47,618 nt of DNA from Pseudomonadales bacterium (GTDB lineage Bacteria; Pseudomonadota; Gammaproteobacteria; Pseudomonadales; Pseudohongiellaceae). The notes beneath the pieces are model-generated. The model searched no databases and had not been told where the DNA came from. It was given only the letters and a program-made list of their open reading frames with translations. The position numbers and the translations under genes were made by a program. The stretch spans positions 1 to 47,618 of the forward strand of contig JALEHB010000082.1 of NCBI GenBank assembly GCA_022763285.1. Reading direction: 5' to 3'. Shown here in pieces: positions 17,548 through 25,638 of this stretch (position 1 is the stretch's first letter; each line of letters opens with the position of its first letter).

Positions 17548-18006
17548 TTAGCTGTCACGATAGCGGTATTCATCGAGGTATTGCCTGATTTCCTGCAATT
17601 CCAGCAATTGCCTTTCGATAATTTGCATGTCCATTGCTGCTTGGTGTTCGGTGAACAGCGGCATGGCTTCCGAGATGGCCTTCTCACGCAAGCGTCTTCC
17701 CGCTTCGGTCATGGTCACCCGCTTCTTGCGGCCACTGAGCGGGTCCGGTTCTACCTTGATCAGGCCCTTGCTTTGCAACTTGCCCAGAGTATTGGTCATG
17801 GCACCTCCGGTGACTTGAAAGGCCCTGGCCAGGCGGCTGGGGGTGGCTTCGTCATCGACCCGGGTAAACCAGTTCAGCACGCTGAACTGGGCCAGGCTCA
17901 GACCCTGAGGTAGCTGACGTTCAAACATAGTGGCGCTGAGCTGGGCAATGATGCCAATTTCCGTGAAGTAGCTGAAAAGGAGATCGCTTTGATCGGCTTT
18001 GGCCAT
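17548..18006 (-). CDS. MarR-family transcriptional regulator
   Basis: The 152-residue protein has the MarR winged-helix fold. LSLAQFSVLNWF starts the DNA-binding region. ATPSRLARAFQVTGGAMTNTLGKLQSKGLI is the recognition helix region, and PDPLSGRKKRVTMTEAG is the wing. It is divergent from the gene at 18118, and between them lie two tandem TTTAAC-containing elements that are the likely operator. A simple model is self-repression together with repression of the membrane protein, released by a small ligand. The ligand is unknown. Confidence 0.93.
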   Translation of the reverse strand: MAKADQSDLLFSYFTEIGIIAQLSATMFERQLPQGLSLAQFSVLNWFTRVDDEATPSRLARAFQVTGGAMTNTLGKLQSKGLIKVEPDPLSGRKKRVTMTEAGRRLREKAISEAMPLFTEHQAAMDMQIIERQLLELQEIRQYLDEYRYRDS

Positions 18007-18056
18007 GGCTGGGTCCCGACTGCTGATTGAAGAGTGGACAGCTTAGCAAAATAATG

Positions 18057-18083
18057 TTTAACTTTAAATAGTTTAACGTTAAA
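18057..18083. promoter_or_regulatory. Tandem operator for the MarR regulator
   Basis: TTTAACTTTAAA (18057-18068) and the perfect palindrome TTTAACGTTAAA (18072-18083) are near-identical 12-mers starting 15 bases apart. They sit in the 111-bp divergent promoter region, next to GTATATT. Position and symmetry fit a MarR-family operator. Confidence 0.65.
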
Positions 18084-18117
18084 GTATATTCAGGAATGAA
18101 TTGCAAGGAGAGTGGAC

Positions 18118-18537
18118 GTGAGCAAGTTACTGAAGGTATTCGGGATTGTGTTGGGCACCGTGGTGGTTTTGTTGACGCTGTTATTCATTGCCCAGCGCCT
18201 GGCGTCAGAGCGGGTCGAGGTGGTGGAACTGCATGCTCCCGATGCAGCCGGGGAGATGATCACCACCCGGCTATGGATCGTGGATGAAGGCGGACAGGCT
18301 TATCTGCGGGTTGGTGCCAGTGGTTCTGGCTGGTTTGACCGCCTGCAATCGGCGCAGGCCATTGAGTTGACCAGAAACGGGGAGCGTCGCCCTTATCGGG
18401 CCGAGCCCAGGCCGGAGAAATCGGCTGCAATCAATGCGCTGATGCAGGCCAAATACACCTGGGGAGACAGTTTTATGGCAGTGCTTGCAGGCAGCCGGGA
18501 AGGGTCCATTCCCATTGCGCTGCAGCCCCTGCCCTGA
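18118..18537 (+). CDS. Membrane-anchored split-barrel protein (DUF385/DUF2255-like), copy 2
   Basis: GTG at 18118 has AAGGAG 7 bases upstream and gives 139 residues; the GTG two codons earlier is too close to that site. A single N-terminal helix (VFGIVLGTVVVLLTLLFIA) precedes a domain resembling deazaflavin-dependent nitroreductase or PNPOx-like split barrels. Its features are TTRLWIVDEGGQAYLRV, GWFDRLQSAQAIELTRNGERRPYRAEP and a C-terminal SIPIALQPLP. It is divergent from the MarR gene and probably controlled by it. Similar proteins lie at 14403 and 23536. Cofactor binding is inferred from fold resemblance only. Confidence 0.8.
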   Translation: MSKLLKVFGIVLGTVVVLLTLLFIAQRLASERVEVVELHAPDAAGEMITTRLWIVDEGGQAYLRVGASGSGWFDRLQSAQAIELTRNGERRPYRAEPRPEKSAAINALMQAKYTWGDSFMAVLAGSREGSIPIALQPLP

Positions 18538-18540
18538 GGT

Positions 18541-18804
18541 CTAGATGCCGATGCGGGACAGATTATTGATGAGTTCGCGGACAATGCGTTCGGCCACCGG
18601 ATAGCGGGCGGCAAAGCTGGCCTCGAGGGCGATGGCGTCGTCCATGATGGTGTTTTCCGAGCTGTCTGTTTCCGGGTTGACCAGATCATGGATGTCGGTT
18701 TCCAGCCGGCGGGCGATTTCCACGGTGTCATCGCCCACCGCCTCATCGGCCTCCAGTTCCTTCAGCAACTCCTGCATCAATTCCTTGATTCGGTCTTCAC
18801 TCAC
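18541..18804 (-). CDS. DUF4404 family small acidic protein
   Basis: The 87-residue protein starts with GTG at 18804, with GGAGAG upstream. The pattern MSEDRIKELMQELLKELE followed by a helix and an acidic middle is that of DUF4404, a short helical family with no known function. A C-terminal amphipathic helix (PVAERIVRELINNLSRIGI) completes it. It lacks a signal peptide and is likely cytoplasmic. It converges on the 18118 gene with three bases between stops. Confidence 0.85.
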   Translation of the reverse strand: MSEDRIKELMQELLKELEADEAVGDDTVEIARRLETDIHDLVNPETDSSENTIMDDAIALEASFAARYPVAERIVRELINNLSRIGI

Positions 18805-18896
18805 GCTTGCTCTCCTGTTTTAGCTACTGTCCTGCCAGCCCGTTTGAACGCATCGGGCGTCTACACTGATATTGTGAACCACCGCCGGCCCTTTGG

Positions 18897-20060
18897 CTAT
18901 GCCTGGTTGCCTTGCTGGCGGCGACCTACGACGCCGACCAGTGCCCGGATACGGTGGTTTTCGCTGTCGCCTACGTAAAGCACTCCATTTGCCACACAGA
19001 CACCATGGGGACGATTCAGGCGACAGTTGGCGGGATCACCGTCGGGTCCGTCACCGCGCTCACCATTGCCCAGCACTGTGTCAATCTGGCCACTGCCAAG
19101 AGCAAGTCGGCGGATTACGTGGTTCTCGGTATCGACAATATACAGGCTATTGTCTTCGGACGAGTAGCAGATGCCCTTGGGGCCGTTGAAACTGGCCTGG
19201 AGTCCCGGGCCTCCATCACCGCTGTAGCCCCGTTCACCATTCCCCGCCAGTTTGCGCAGACGACCCGCGCCCAGGTCCAGTTGATAGACGGCATTGCCTT
19301 CCCGCAGTACCAGATAGGCATTGCCATTACGGTCAGTATCCAGTGAGCGCGGGCCCATCAGGGGGGTGCCTTGCAGTGATCCGGAGTCGGGGGTTGCCTG
19401 GGCTTCGCCGGTGCCGGACAGGGTGGACATAATGCCGGTGTCGGCCTCTACCCGCCGCAGCCTTTGATTGCCAATATCACAAATCAGCAGGTTGCCGCGG
19501 GAATCAAAGGCGATACTGTGAGGTTGGCGCAATTGCGCCAGGACCGCCGGGCGGCCATCGCCGGCGAAGCCGGGTTCGCCATTACCGGCCAGGGTGGTTA
19601 CCAGACCAGTCTGCCCGGCAATTCGTCGCACTGTATGGTTATCCCGCTCCACAATATAGAGATTGCTGCTACTGTCCCAGCGGATCTCATGGGGCGCTGC
19701 AAACGGCGTTTCCAGAGGCAGGCGGGATTCAGGGCGATAGCCCGGCTCACCGGTACCGGCAATGGTAGTGAGCAGATTACGGGCCACGTTAATTCGGCGG
19801 ATATAGCCACTATCCACTTCGCAAAAGTACAGGGCATTGTCCGGTCCGATCACCACTCCATAGGGATTATTGATGGGGGATTGTGAGGCCGGGGCGCCGC
19901 CCCGGGGTTCCGGCTCATAGCCCGGGCTACCGGTGCCCGCCACGGTAAAAACCCGTGCCGGGCTGTCCTGCTGGGCCAGTGTGGGCAACACACCGGCGCC
20001 AGCCACACTGGCCAATGCCTGCAGGAATCGTCTTCTTCTTATTGTCGGAATGTTCTTCAT
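18897..20060 (-). CDS. Tat-exported NHL-repeat beta-propeller protein
   Basis: The 387-residue protein begins with a twin-arginine signal (RRRRFLQALASVAGAG). About six NHL-type repeats follow, each with a variant of L(A/S)GTGEPGY or AGNGERGYSGDGG and a strand such as LYIVDTENHVIRRL. This is a six-bladed propeller. Tat export suggests folding in the cytoplasm before secretion. No catalytic motif is seen, and the ligand is unknown. It lies 15 bases downstream of the FMN reductase gene on the same strand, so it is probably cotranscribed with it. Confidence 0.88.
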   Translation of the reverse strand: MKNIPTIRRRRFLQALASVAGAGVLPTLAQQDSPARVFTVAGTGSPGYEPEPRGGAPASQSPINNPYGVVIGPDNALYFCEVDSGYIRRINVARNLLTTIAGTGEPGYRPESRLPLETPFAAPHEIRWDSSSNLYIVERDNHTVRRIAGQTGLVTTLAGNGEPGFAGDGRPAVLAQLRQPHSIAFDSRGNLLICDIGNQRLRRVEADTGIMSTLSGTGEAQATPDSGSLQGTPLMGPRSLDTDRNGNAYLVLREGNAVYQLDLGAGRLRKLAGNGERGYSGDGGPGLQASFNGPKGICYSSEDNSLYIVDTENHVIRRLALGSGQIDTVLGNGERGDGPDGDPANCRLNRPHGVCVANGVLYVGDSENHRIRALVGVVGRRQQGNQA

Positions 20061-20075
20061 TATTCGGGTCCGGTT

Positions 20076-20606
20076 TCAGGGGTCAAGCAGGCTGCGCACT
20101 GCGGCTTTGAGTTTATTATCCAGTTCCTCATTGCTCAGGCGGCCTTTGAGTGAATCAAAATTGTCATGGAAGGCGGGTATGGACAGGCTGGCTTTTACTT
20201 TACCTCCAAAGCGGGGCACCGACATCTCGGCGCTGGCCAGTACATTGGCGCCGCCGCGTCCTCCCGGTGAAGTGGACAGCAGTACCAGGGGTTTGTTCTG
20301 ATACACCCTGGTCTCAATTCTTGAACACCAGTCATAAAGATTCTTCCAGGCCGCCGTATAGCTGTGGTTATGTTCGGCGAAGGAAATCAGCAGGGCATCG
20401 GCGTTTTTAATCTTGTCCAGAAACTCTTTCGCCTGGGGAGGGTGTCCGTTCCGCTCTTCGCGATCGACACTGAACAGGGGCATTTCATAATCATTGATAT
20501 CCAGAATCTCGGTGCTGAATTCCGGTAGCAGACTGCTGGCATAGCTCACCAGTTGTTTATTGATGGAGCGGGAACTGTTGCTGGCTGCGAAGGCGAGTAG
20601 TTTCAT
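20076..20606 (-). CDS. NAD(P)H-dependent FMN reductase-family flavoprotein
   Basis: The 176-residue protein has the flavodoxin-like fold of the FMN_red family. AASNSSRSINKQLV holds the FMN phosphate near the N-terminus. ALLISFAEHNHSYTAAWKNLYDW is the second flavin loop, with N-x-S-Y-T in place of the usual P-x-Y-N. LVLLSTSPGGRGG is the third flavin-contacting loop. Homologues reduce quinones, chromate or azo compounds. It is divergent from the dienelactone hydrolase and upstream of the NHL protein. Confidence 0.9.
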   Translation of the reverse strand: MKLLAFAASNSSRSINKQLVSYASSLLPEFSTEILDINDYEMPLFSVDREERNGHPPQAKEFLDKIKNADALLISFAEHNHSYTAAWKNLYDWCSRIETRVYQNKPLVLLSTSPGGRGGANVLASAEMSVPRFGGKVKASLSIPAFHDNFDSLKGRLSNEELDNKLKAAVRSLLDP

Positions 20607-20781
20607 GGCATCGGTACTCCGGTAAGCGGTCGCTCCTGACTTGAAATACAGCTAAAAAGGCGTTCAGCAGTATTGTCTTTTGCCGCCCTTGACCCTAGTC
20701 TGTAAAACCAACATCTGCAGAGCATTGAGGGCCGCTTCCTGCTGTCAGCAAGCGGCCAGCGAAACCAACAAGGAGAATAGC

Positions 20782-21660
20782 ATGTGTGACGACAAGACCC
20801 AGAAAGATGTCGAAGAATATCTGAGCCGGCATCCGGAAATGACCCGCCGGGACTTTACCAAGCTGGCCACCGCCGCTGGTATCGCCGCCATGTTTCCTGC
20901 TATGGCCAATGCCCAGGCGATTACCGAACGCAATGTCGAGATTCGCACGCCCGACGGCGTGGCCGATTGTCATTTTGCCTATCCAAGCCTGGGTGCCCAT
21001 GCGGCGGTGCTGGTGTGGCCGGATATTCTGGCCCTGCGGCCTGCCTTTCGGGAAATGGGCAAACGCCTGGCCCGCGCCGGTTATGCGGTGCTGACGGTCA
21101 ACCCCTTCTACCGTGATGCCCGCGCACCGGTAGTGGGTCGGGGTGCCAGTTTCGGCAATCCGGAGATTCGCAATCTGGTCCTGCCCATGGCCCGCAATCT
21201 CAATGAAGACACGCATTTCAGTGATGCTCGCGCCTTCGTGGCCTGGCTTGATGAACAGCCCCAGGTGGATACCAGCAAGGGTATTGGCACTACCGGTTAC
21301 TGCATGGGCGGGCCGATGGTGATGCGCACCGTCGCTGCCGTGCCGGACCGACTGGCCGCGGGCGCCACTTATCATGGCGGTGGTCTGGCAAGCAGTCAGC
21401 CCAATAGTCCTCATCTGCTGATTCCTGACACCAATGCCGCCATGCTGCATTGCATCGCCGAAAATGACGATGAAGCCGATCCCGATGCCAAGCACACCCT
21501 GCGCCAGGCCTACGCCGATGCCGGGATTGCCGCCGAGATCGAGGTCTATGAAGATACCCTGCATGGCTGGTGTCCGGTAGACTCCCAGGTCTATCACCGC
21601 GCCCAGGCCGAGCGGGCCTGGCAACGCACCCTGGTGCTGTTCGAGACGCATCTGGGTTAA
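20782..21660 (+). CDS. Tat-exported dienelactone hydrolase-family protein
   Basis: ATG at 20782 has AAGGAGAAT upstream and gives 292 residues; the longer frame from 20680 has no ribosome site. The N-terminus has a twin-arginine motif (TRRDFTKLATAAG) ending ANAQA. The hydrolase domain has the DLH cysteine elbow G172-Y-C174-M-G-G, an acidic residue in ENDDEAD (about 229-233) and H261 in LHGW, together a Cys-Asp-His triad. DLH enzymes open lactone rings in aromatic degradation, but exported relatives have unknown substrates. It is followed after 4 bases by a 56-residue membrane protein. Confidence 0.9.
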   Translation: MCDDKTQKDVEEYLSRHPEMTRRDFTKLATAAGIAAMFPAMANAQAITERNVEIRTPDGVADCHFAYPSLGAHAAVLVWPDILALRPAFREMGKRLARAGYAVLTVNPFYRDARAPVVGRGASFGNPEIRNLVLPMARNLNEDTHFSDARAFVAWLDEQPQVDTSKGIGTTGYCMGGPMVMRTVAAVPDRLAAGATYHGGGLASSQPNSPHLLIPDTNAAMLHCIAENDDEADPDAKHTLRQAYADAGIAAEIEVYEDTLHGWCPVDSQVYHRAQAERAWQRTLVLFETHLG

Positions 21661-21664
21661 TGCC

Positions 21665-21835
21665 ATGATCAAACTGATTGCCGGGCTGCTACTGATTGTT
21701 CTGGGTATCGTCATGATCGCCCTGGGGATGCGGGCCGGCATTCTACCCCCTTCCATTACTGGCCTGGGCTTCTTTGCCATCGCCGCCGTGTTTATCAGTG
21801 AGGCGATTGCTGCCCGGGCCGGCAAGGACGACTAG
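21665..21835 (+). CDS. Small two-helix membrane protein
   Basis: A 56-residue frame starts 4 bases after the hydrolase stop and is likely translated with it. It consists of two hydrophobic helices (LIAGLLLIVLGIVMIALG and SITGLGFFAIAAVFISEAIAA) joined by a short RAGILPPS loop, with a charged tail RAGKDD. I do not recognise a family. Its stop codon shares the CTAG tetramer with the stop of the convergent gene. Confidence 0.7.
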   Translation: MIKLIAGLLLIVLGIVMIALGMRAGILPPSITGLGFFAIAAVFISEAIAARAGKDD

Positions 21836-22539
21836 GCGGGGAAATTTCTTTCCAGCAACTGGCGCAGCTGTTGCGCCAGATCACTGGCATTGTCGATATC
21901 ACCGTGGCAGGGAATGAGTACCTGTGGCTTGTCTCTGTCAAGCTGCTGCAGGGCCCATTGCAGAAATCCGGCTTTGTCCTTGACACCACGCCGGAATCGT
22001 TTGTGCAGATGCAGGCCCACACCCAGGCCATAGAATTTGAGCAGGCTCCGCAGCAGGGGATTGCCGCCCAGGCTGGGCAGATTCATCAGTGAGTCGCAGA
22101 CGGCCCAGTAGATTCGCTCCGGCGTTTCTATCCTCAGCCAGCATTCACCAAAGCTGTTATCGGGCACATCGACGATGCGTATGTGATCAGGCAGCAGGGA
22201 ATTGATCTCGCGGCTGTCGTGAAAAACCGGCAGGCCGGTTTTCTGGCTCAGATGATTGCGTGCGCCGGAGGTACAGACCACCCGGGAATGGGAAAAGCCT
22301 TCACTCCATTCCCGAAGCCCCAGACTATGACCCATGGAAGGGGCCAGGAGTATTACTCTGGCTTCGTCGGCTATCAGTTTGCGAGCCGAATCCAGTTGCC
22401 CACGGCCCGGGCTGTAAACCAGATAATCATCTTCCGCCAGCTTTAGCATCAAGGCGTAAGGTTCACCAAAATCGGCCCGGTATTGGGCGCGCAGGATATC
22501 ACTGCTGCCGTCAACCGGCTGCCACTGCTGCTCTTGCAA
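21832..22539 (-). CDS. Metallo-hydrolase-like protein (DUF4336-like), unproven
   Basis: The 235-residue frame starts at TTG 22539. Its ribosome site AAGGGAG overlaps the stop codon of the preceding gene (TAAGGGAG), which supports this start and translational coupling. The order of strands and segments such as ARVILLAPSMGHSLGLREW and VLIPCHGDIDN resembles degenerate metallo-beta-lactamase-fold proteins, but the full HxHxDH motif is absent. It is last in the minus-strand operon that starts at 24093. Catalytic activity is doubtful. Confidence 0.7.
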   Translation of the reverse strand: MQEQQWQPVDGSSDILRAQYRADFGEPYALMLKLAEDDYLVYSPGRGQLDSARKLIADEARVILLAPSMGHSLGLREWSEGFSHSRVVCTSGARNHLSQKTGLPVFHDSREINSLLPDHIRIVDVPDNSFGECWLRIETPERIYWAVCDSLMNLPSLGGNPLLRSLLKFYGLGVGLHLHKRFRRGVKDKAGFLQWALQQLDRDKPQVLIPCHGDIDNASDLAQQLRQLLERNFPA

Positions 22540-22553
22540 ACCGCTTTTCTCCC

Positions 22554-23516
22554 TTACTGCCCGGCCCGGTCTACATTGACCTTGTTGGTCCAGAAGATAT
22601 CAATATTGCCGAGGCTGTTATCCTGGCGTGATGAAAACCAGCTAAAGGACGCTTCGCCCGGCGGCAGGGCGGGACACATATCAGCCGAGGCGGTATTCAC
22701 CTGTGGCCCCAGGTTGAAGGCCTCACCCCAGCTGTTTTCCCCCAACTGCTCTGCACCCCAGATGTCCATGCCACCAAAGCCACCGGGGCGATTGGAAGTG
22801 AAAAACACGGTGCCATTGCTGTCCTGGGTGAAATGAAATTCCTCAGCGGCGGTATTGATTGTGGGGCCCTGATTCACCGGTGCCAGCCAGTTACCCTCGC
22901 CATCGGGTTTGGAACACCAGATATCGGAGCCGCCATAGCCCCCCTCACGGCGTGAGGCAAAGCAAAGGGTTTCGCCATCCTGCAGAATGGCCGGGCAATG
23001 TTCATCGCCCACATTGGTGCTGATGGGGGCGCCGATCAGTTCCGGTTCTGACCAGACTCCATTGACCTTGTGGGTGACGAACAGGTCGTTATTATTGCGC
23101 GGCGAGGTGGTAGCCAGACGGTCGGACTTGAAATAGATGGTGTTGCCATCGGCAGTAATCCAGGGCTCCCGGTCATCACCGCGGCGTAGTGGATCCACAT
23201 CAGTGGCGGGAGCGGCATTAACCGGAATGCCCATGTTCACCGGTTGATTCCAGGAACCGGTTTCGGCATTGAAGGTGGCTATATACAAATCCTTGGGATC
23301 GCCCGGCGCCACTGCCATGTCTTCCCGGGCACTGCAGTACACCATGGTGCCATCGGCGGCGAAGGACAACTCGCCCTCGGCCCACATGGTATTGATCGGG
23401 GCGCCAAAATTATGAACCGCCAGATCTACCCAGTCCGGCTGTGAGTCCTGGGCCAGCGACAGGCTGGCAGCGCCCAGCAGAGAAAGGCCCAACAGTAATT
23501 GTTTCTTGTTCATCAT
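22554..23516 (-). CDS. Secreted PD40-type beta-propeller protein
   Basis: ATG 23516 with AGGAG 6 bases upstream gives 320 residues. A signal peptide (KKQLLLGLSLLGAASLSLAQ) is followed by WD40-like PD40 repeats as found in TolB. The blade pattern recurs as YFKSDRLATTS, LCFASRREGGYGGSDIW and VFFTSNRPGGFGGMDIW. It is the middle gene of an operon with the anchored barrel protein (19 bases upstream) and the metallo-hydrolase-like protein (14 bases downstream). It probably binds a ligand in the periplasm or outside the cell. Confidence 0.88.
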   Translation of the reverse strand: MMNKKQLLLGLSLLGAASLSLAQDSQPDWVDLAVHNFGAPINTMWAEGELSFAADGTMVYCSAREDMAVAPGDPKDLYIATFNAETGSWNQPVNMGIPVNAAPATDVDPLRRGDDREPWITADGNTIYFKSDRLATTSPRNNNDLFVTHKVNGVWSEPELIGAPISTNVGDEHCPAILQDGETLCFASRREGGYGGSDIWCSKPDGEGNWLAPVNQGPTINTAAEEFHFTQDSNGTVFFTSNRPGGFGGMDIWGAEQLGENSWGEAFNLGPQVNTASADMCPALPPGEASFSWFSSRQDNSLGNIDIFWTNKVNVDRAGQ

Positions 23517-23535
23517 TGCTCTCCTGTCTGTTTTC

Positions 23536-24093
23536 CTAAGCGCGAGATTCGACGTGAAAGGTCCACCAGTGGTCCGGGCGCTCGGCATCCGGATCCGGAA
23601 TGGGATTATAGGGGCCGCCGCCATGAACCTGTAACTTGCTGACCCGGGCATCCCAGGCCCGGTCCATCTCCGCCGGTTCCGTGACGCGATTGAGTCGCAC
23701 CGGATAGACGGCGCCATTCAGGCGCATAACGGCGCGCTCATCGCTCCCCACCTTGCCGGCCCAGTATTTGCGCGTACACACTGAGCAACTCAGATACAAC
23801 TCGCCGGCGGGTGTGGACATGCAGTTGAGGTTTACCGAATGGGGGCGCAGGCCATCATAAATCTGTAACTGGCAGAGCGGCACATCATTGGCGAAGCTCC
23901 AGTCCTGCACCGGTTCATCGACTCTGTCACCAAACAGGAAACCGCCGGGGGTACGCTCGCAGGGGCAGATACTCGAATAAACCAGGAAGCCAAGACTGGC
24001 CAGCAGGACCAGGGCAAGCAGGCTGCCGCCAATCAGCAATTTCCAATTGGGCCCTGGGGTGGTGGGATCGGGTTCAGTCATGGACTCAGTCAT
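23536..24093 (-). CDS. Membrane-anchored small barrel-like protein, copy 3
   Basis: The 185-residue protein begins with a short cytoplasmic segment and one helix (LLIGGSLLALVLLASLGFLVY). A periplasmic domain with seven or more cysteines follows (SSICPCERT, VPLCQLQ, LNCMST, LSCSVCTRKYW). GELYLSCSVC, KYWAGKVGSDERAVMRLNG and VYPVRLNRVTEPAE align by eye with the copies at 14403 and 18118. The CPC and CSVC pairs, unique to this copy, could bind metal or form disulfides. It is first in a three-gene operon. Function is unknown. Confidence 0.78.
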   Translation of the reverse strand: MTESMTEPDPTTPGPNWKLLIGGSLLALVLLASLGFLVYSSICPCERTPGGFLFGDRVDEPVQDWSFANDVPLCQLQIYDGLRPHSVNLNCMSTPAGELYLSCSVCTRKYWAGKVGSDERAVMRLNGAVYPVRLNRVTEPAEMDRAWDARVSKLQVHGGGPYNPIPDPDAERPDHWWTFHVESRA

Positions 24094-24255
24094 GATAGGC
24101 CTCTGGATTATTATTGATTGTTTTTGAAGGGACCGGACTGTGCTTGCCTCACCGGCCTCGGCCGGTTGGCTTTAATCTAACACTTTCATTGCGACCGGCC
24201 AATCAGCGTCATTGCTGGCTATTAACTGCCGCTGCGCGACAGGGCGAGCCCAGGC

Positions 24256-24272
24256 TGCGACAAAGTGTCGCA
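24256..24272. promoter_or_regulatory. RegA/PrrA/RoxR-type palindrome upstream of the 32-residue gene
   Basis: TGCGACA-AAG-TGTCGCA is a perfect 7-bp inverted repeat whose core fits GCGNC-N5-GNCGC exactly. It is followed by CAGTGGC, a string also found next to the palindrome at 6580. Its centre is about 48 bases before the start point implied by the -10 at 24300, which suits an activator. Confidence 0.6.
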
Positions 24273-24299
24273 GTGGCCCCGTAATGGTGCAAATTAGGC

Positions 24300-24305
24300 T
24301 ATAGT
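24300..24305 (+). promoter_or_regulatory. -10 element of the 32-residue gene
   Basis: TATAGT matches the -10 consensus at 5 of 6 positions; no -35 hexamer is visible at 17 bases. This suggests dependence on a regulator bound at the palindrome 28 bases upstream. Confidence 0.45.
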
Positions 24306-24347
24306 GGAACTGGAATAGAAATCACGATCAATCCTGAGGAGGATGGT

Positions 24348-24446
24348 ATGGTACGCGTCAAAGCGATGGTCTACCTGATGTTTACTCCTGTTGTCACTGC
24401 AGTAGCCTTCTGGGGGCTGTATCACATGGCGAGCCAGGGGCTCTGA
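24348..24446 (+). CDS. 32-residue single-helix membrane peptide
   Basis: A strong GAGGAGG lies 5 bases before ATG 24348, and the frame ends at TGA 24446. The peptide has a basic N-terminus (MVRVKAM), one hydrophobic helix (VYLMFTPVVTAVAFWGLYHM) and a short tail. The size and shape recall small accessory subunits of terminal oxidases such as CydX, CcoM or YnhF, but it lacks the CydX YFAW motif and I cannot assign it. The evidence for a gene is the ribosome site, the -10, the redox-type palindrome upstream and a small stem-loop over the stop. Confidence 0.65.
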   Translation: MVRVKAMVYLMFTPVVTAVAFWGLYHMASQGL

Positions 24447-24454
24447 GAGCCTTT
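24439..24454 (+). terminator. Possible terminator over the stop of the 32-residue gene
   Basis: GGCTC-TGA-GAGCC forms a 5-bp stem with the stop codon as loop, followed by TTT. It is short and the T tract is weak. Confidence 0.35.
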
Positions 24455-24483
24455 ACGGTTGCCCACTGACGGCGGCCCCCGGG

Positions 24484-25638
24484 CTAAGACCCGGTTTCAA
24501 GCGAGAACAGTTCACGCAGAATGCGGCGCCACTGGCCGTATTGTTCTTCCATGGTGCCATTCAGTCCATGCACCTGGCGGTTCAGTTCAAGAATCGCCGG
24601 CGCCGCCTCGCGGTTAAAACCTGCTGCCAGTTCCTGATACTCCTGTTCATAAATCTTGGCCCAGCGATAGCGATCATAGCGTTGGGTCAGGGTCAGATAG
24701 CCATTGCTTGAACTGTATTTGCTCTGATCGGCACCGCGTTCCAGGGCGCGCTGCTCGGCCAGGTCCTGATCGAAGGAATAGCGCCGCCAGATCAGATAGG
24801 GCGAACGCATTTCCTCGTGCAGGGCCTCGTAATATTCATCCACCGTATCGATAAAAAGATGATGACGCTGGCGCATATCCATCACCCGGGCCAGCATGGG
24901 GTCATTGTCGGCGGGCAGGCTGGCTACGGTGACCCTGCCATCGCTGTCGGTAGCCAGCATATGGCCAAAAGACTGGGGTGAAAGATCATTGGCATAGCTG
25001 AGCAGGGAAACTTCGCGGATTTCCCGGAGCTGTCGGGCGGAAAGCAGACTGGCCTGCTGCAACAGTTCATTGGCAATCTGCCGGTACAGATCGGCGAAGG
25101 GGTCGGTGCTGGCGGCCATTTCTGCCGGCGTATAGCGCCGCAGATCCCGGGATTCCGGATAATCTGCTTCATCGGCAACATCCCGATAGGTCTCGTCGAG
25201 CCAGAGCCGGCCACTGCTGTCACTGGCCTTGATAGCCAGTTCCAGTTCATTACCGTCCGAGATCAGCACGGTGCCATGAATCAGCAAATCAACTGACGGG
25301 TCGGCGGCCGGCAGTACCCGGACAGCACCCCAGTGATTGGAATCGACCAGCGCCTGACGCAGCTTGTAAGGCAGCAGGTGTCTCTCATTATCGCGTACTT
25401 CACTGAAGACCGATTCGCCAAAGTTTTCAGTCTCATTCGGCCGGGAAGCGCTGGCGAACACGATCACGCCAATATCCAGTAGCGGCGAATCCGAAGCCGG
25501 GCCCGAGCCCTGTTGCAATTCCACCGTGCCCAGACCGGGCTCCAGTTGCCGGGGTTCGAATTCAGGGACAGGGCTGCTGCCGCAATGGCTGAGCAGCAGG
25601 GCAAGCACGGCAAGGGCTGGTGGGCGAAACTGATTCAT
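24484..25638 (-). CDS. Unknown exported protein or lipoprotein
   Basis: ATG 25638 overlaps the stop of the upstream gene as ATGA, so I chose it over the frame's first start; this gives 384 residues. The N-terminus is a signal ending LLLSHCGSSP, which could be a weak lipobox with Cys as the lipidated residue. A domain of roughly 180 residues follows, with IGVIVFASASRPNE and LLIHGTVLISDGNELELAIKASDSSGRLW, similar in style to periplasmic domains that sense or assemble at the envelope. The second half is helical and charged (YEALHEEMRSPYLIWRRYSFDQDLAEQRALERG). I do not recognise the family. Confidence 0.8.
   Translation of the reverse strand: MNQFRPPALAVLALLLSHCGSSPVPEFEPRQLEPGLGTVELQQGSGPASDSPLLDIGVIVFASASRPNETENFGESVFSEVRDNERHLLPYKLRQALVDSNHWGAVRVLPAADPSVDLLIHGTVLISDGNELELAIKASDSSGRLWLDETYRDVADEADYPESRDLRRYTPAEMAASTDPFADLYRQIANELLQQASLLSARQLREIREVSLLSYANDLSPQSFGHMLATDSDGRVTVASLPADNDPMLARVMDMRQRHHLFIDTVDEYYEALHEEMRSPYLIWRRYSFDQDLAEQRALERGADQSKYSSSNGYLTLTQRYDRYRWAKIYEQEYQELAAGFNREAAPAILELNRQVHGLNGTMEEQYGQWRRILRELFSLETGS

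Noticed and set aside
20695-21825. 376-codon open frame antisense to the dienelactone hydrolase
   Set aside because: It mirrors a well-supported gene, has no signal or motif, and its composition (many Gly, His, Gln, Ile) is that of a reverse-strand shadow.
24275-24292. Possible sigma-54 promoter after the palindrome
   Set aside because: The GG and GC pairs are two bases too far apart for a -24/-12 element.
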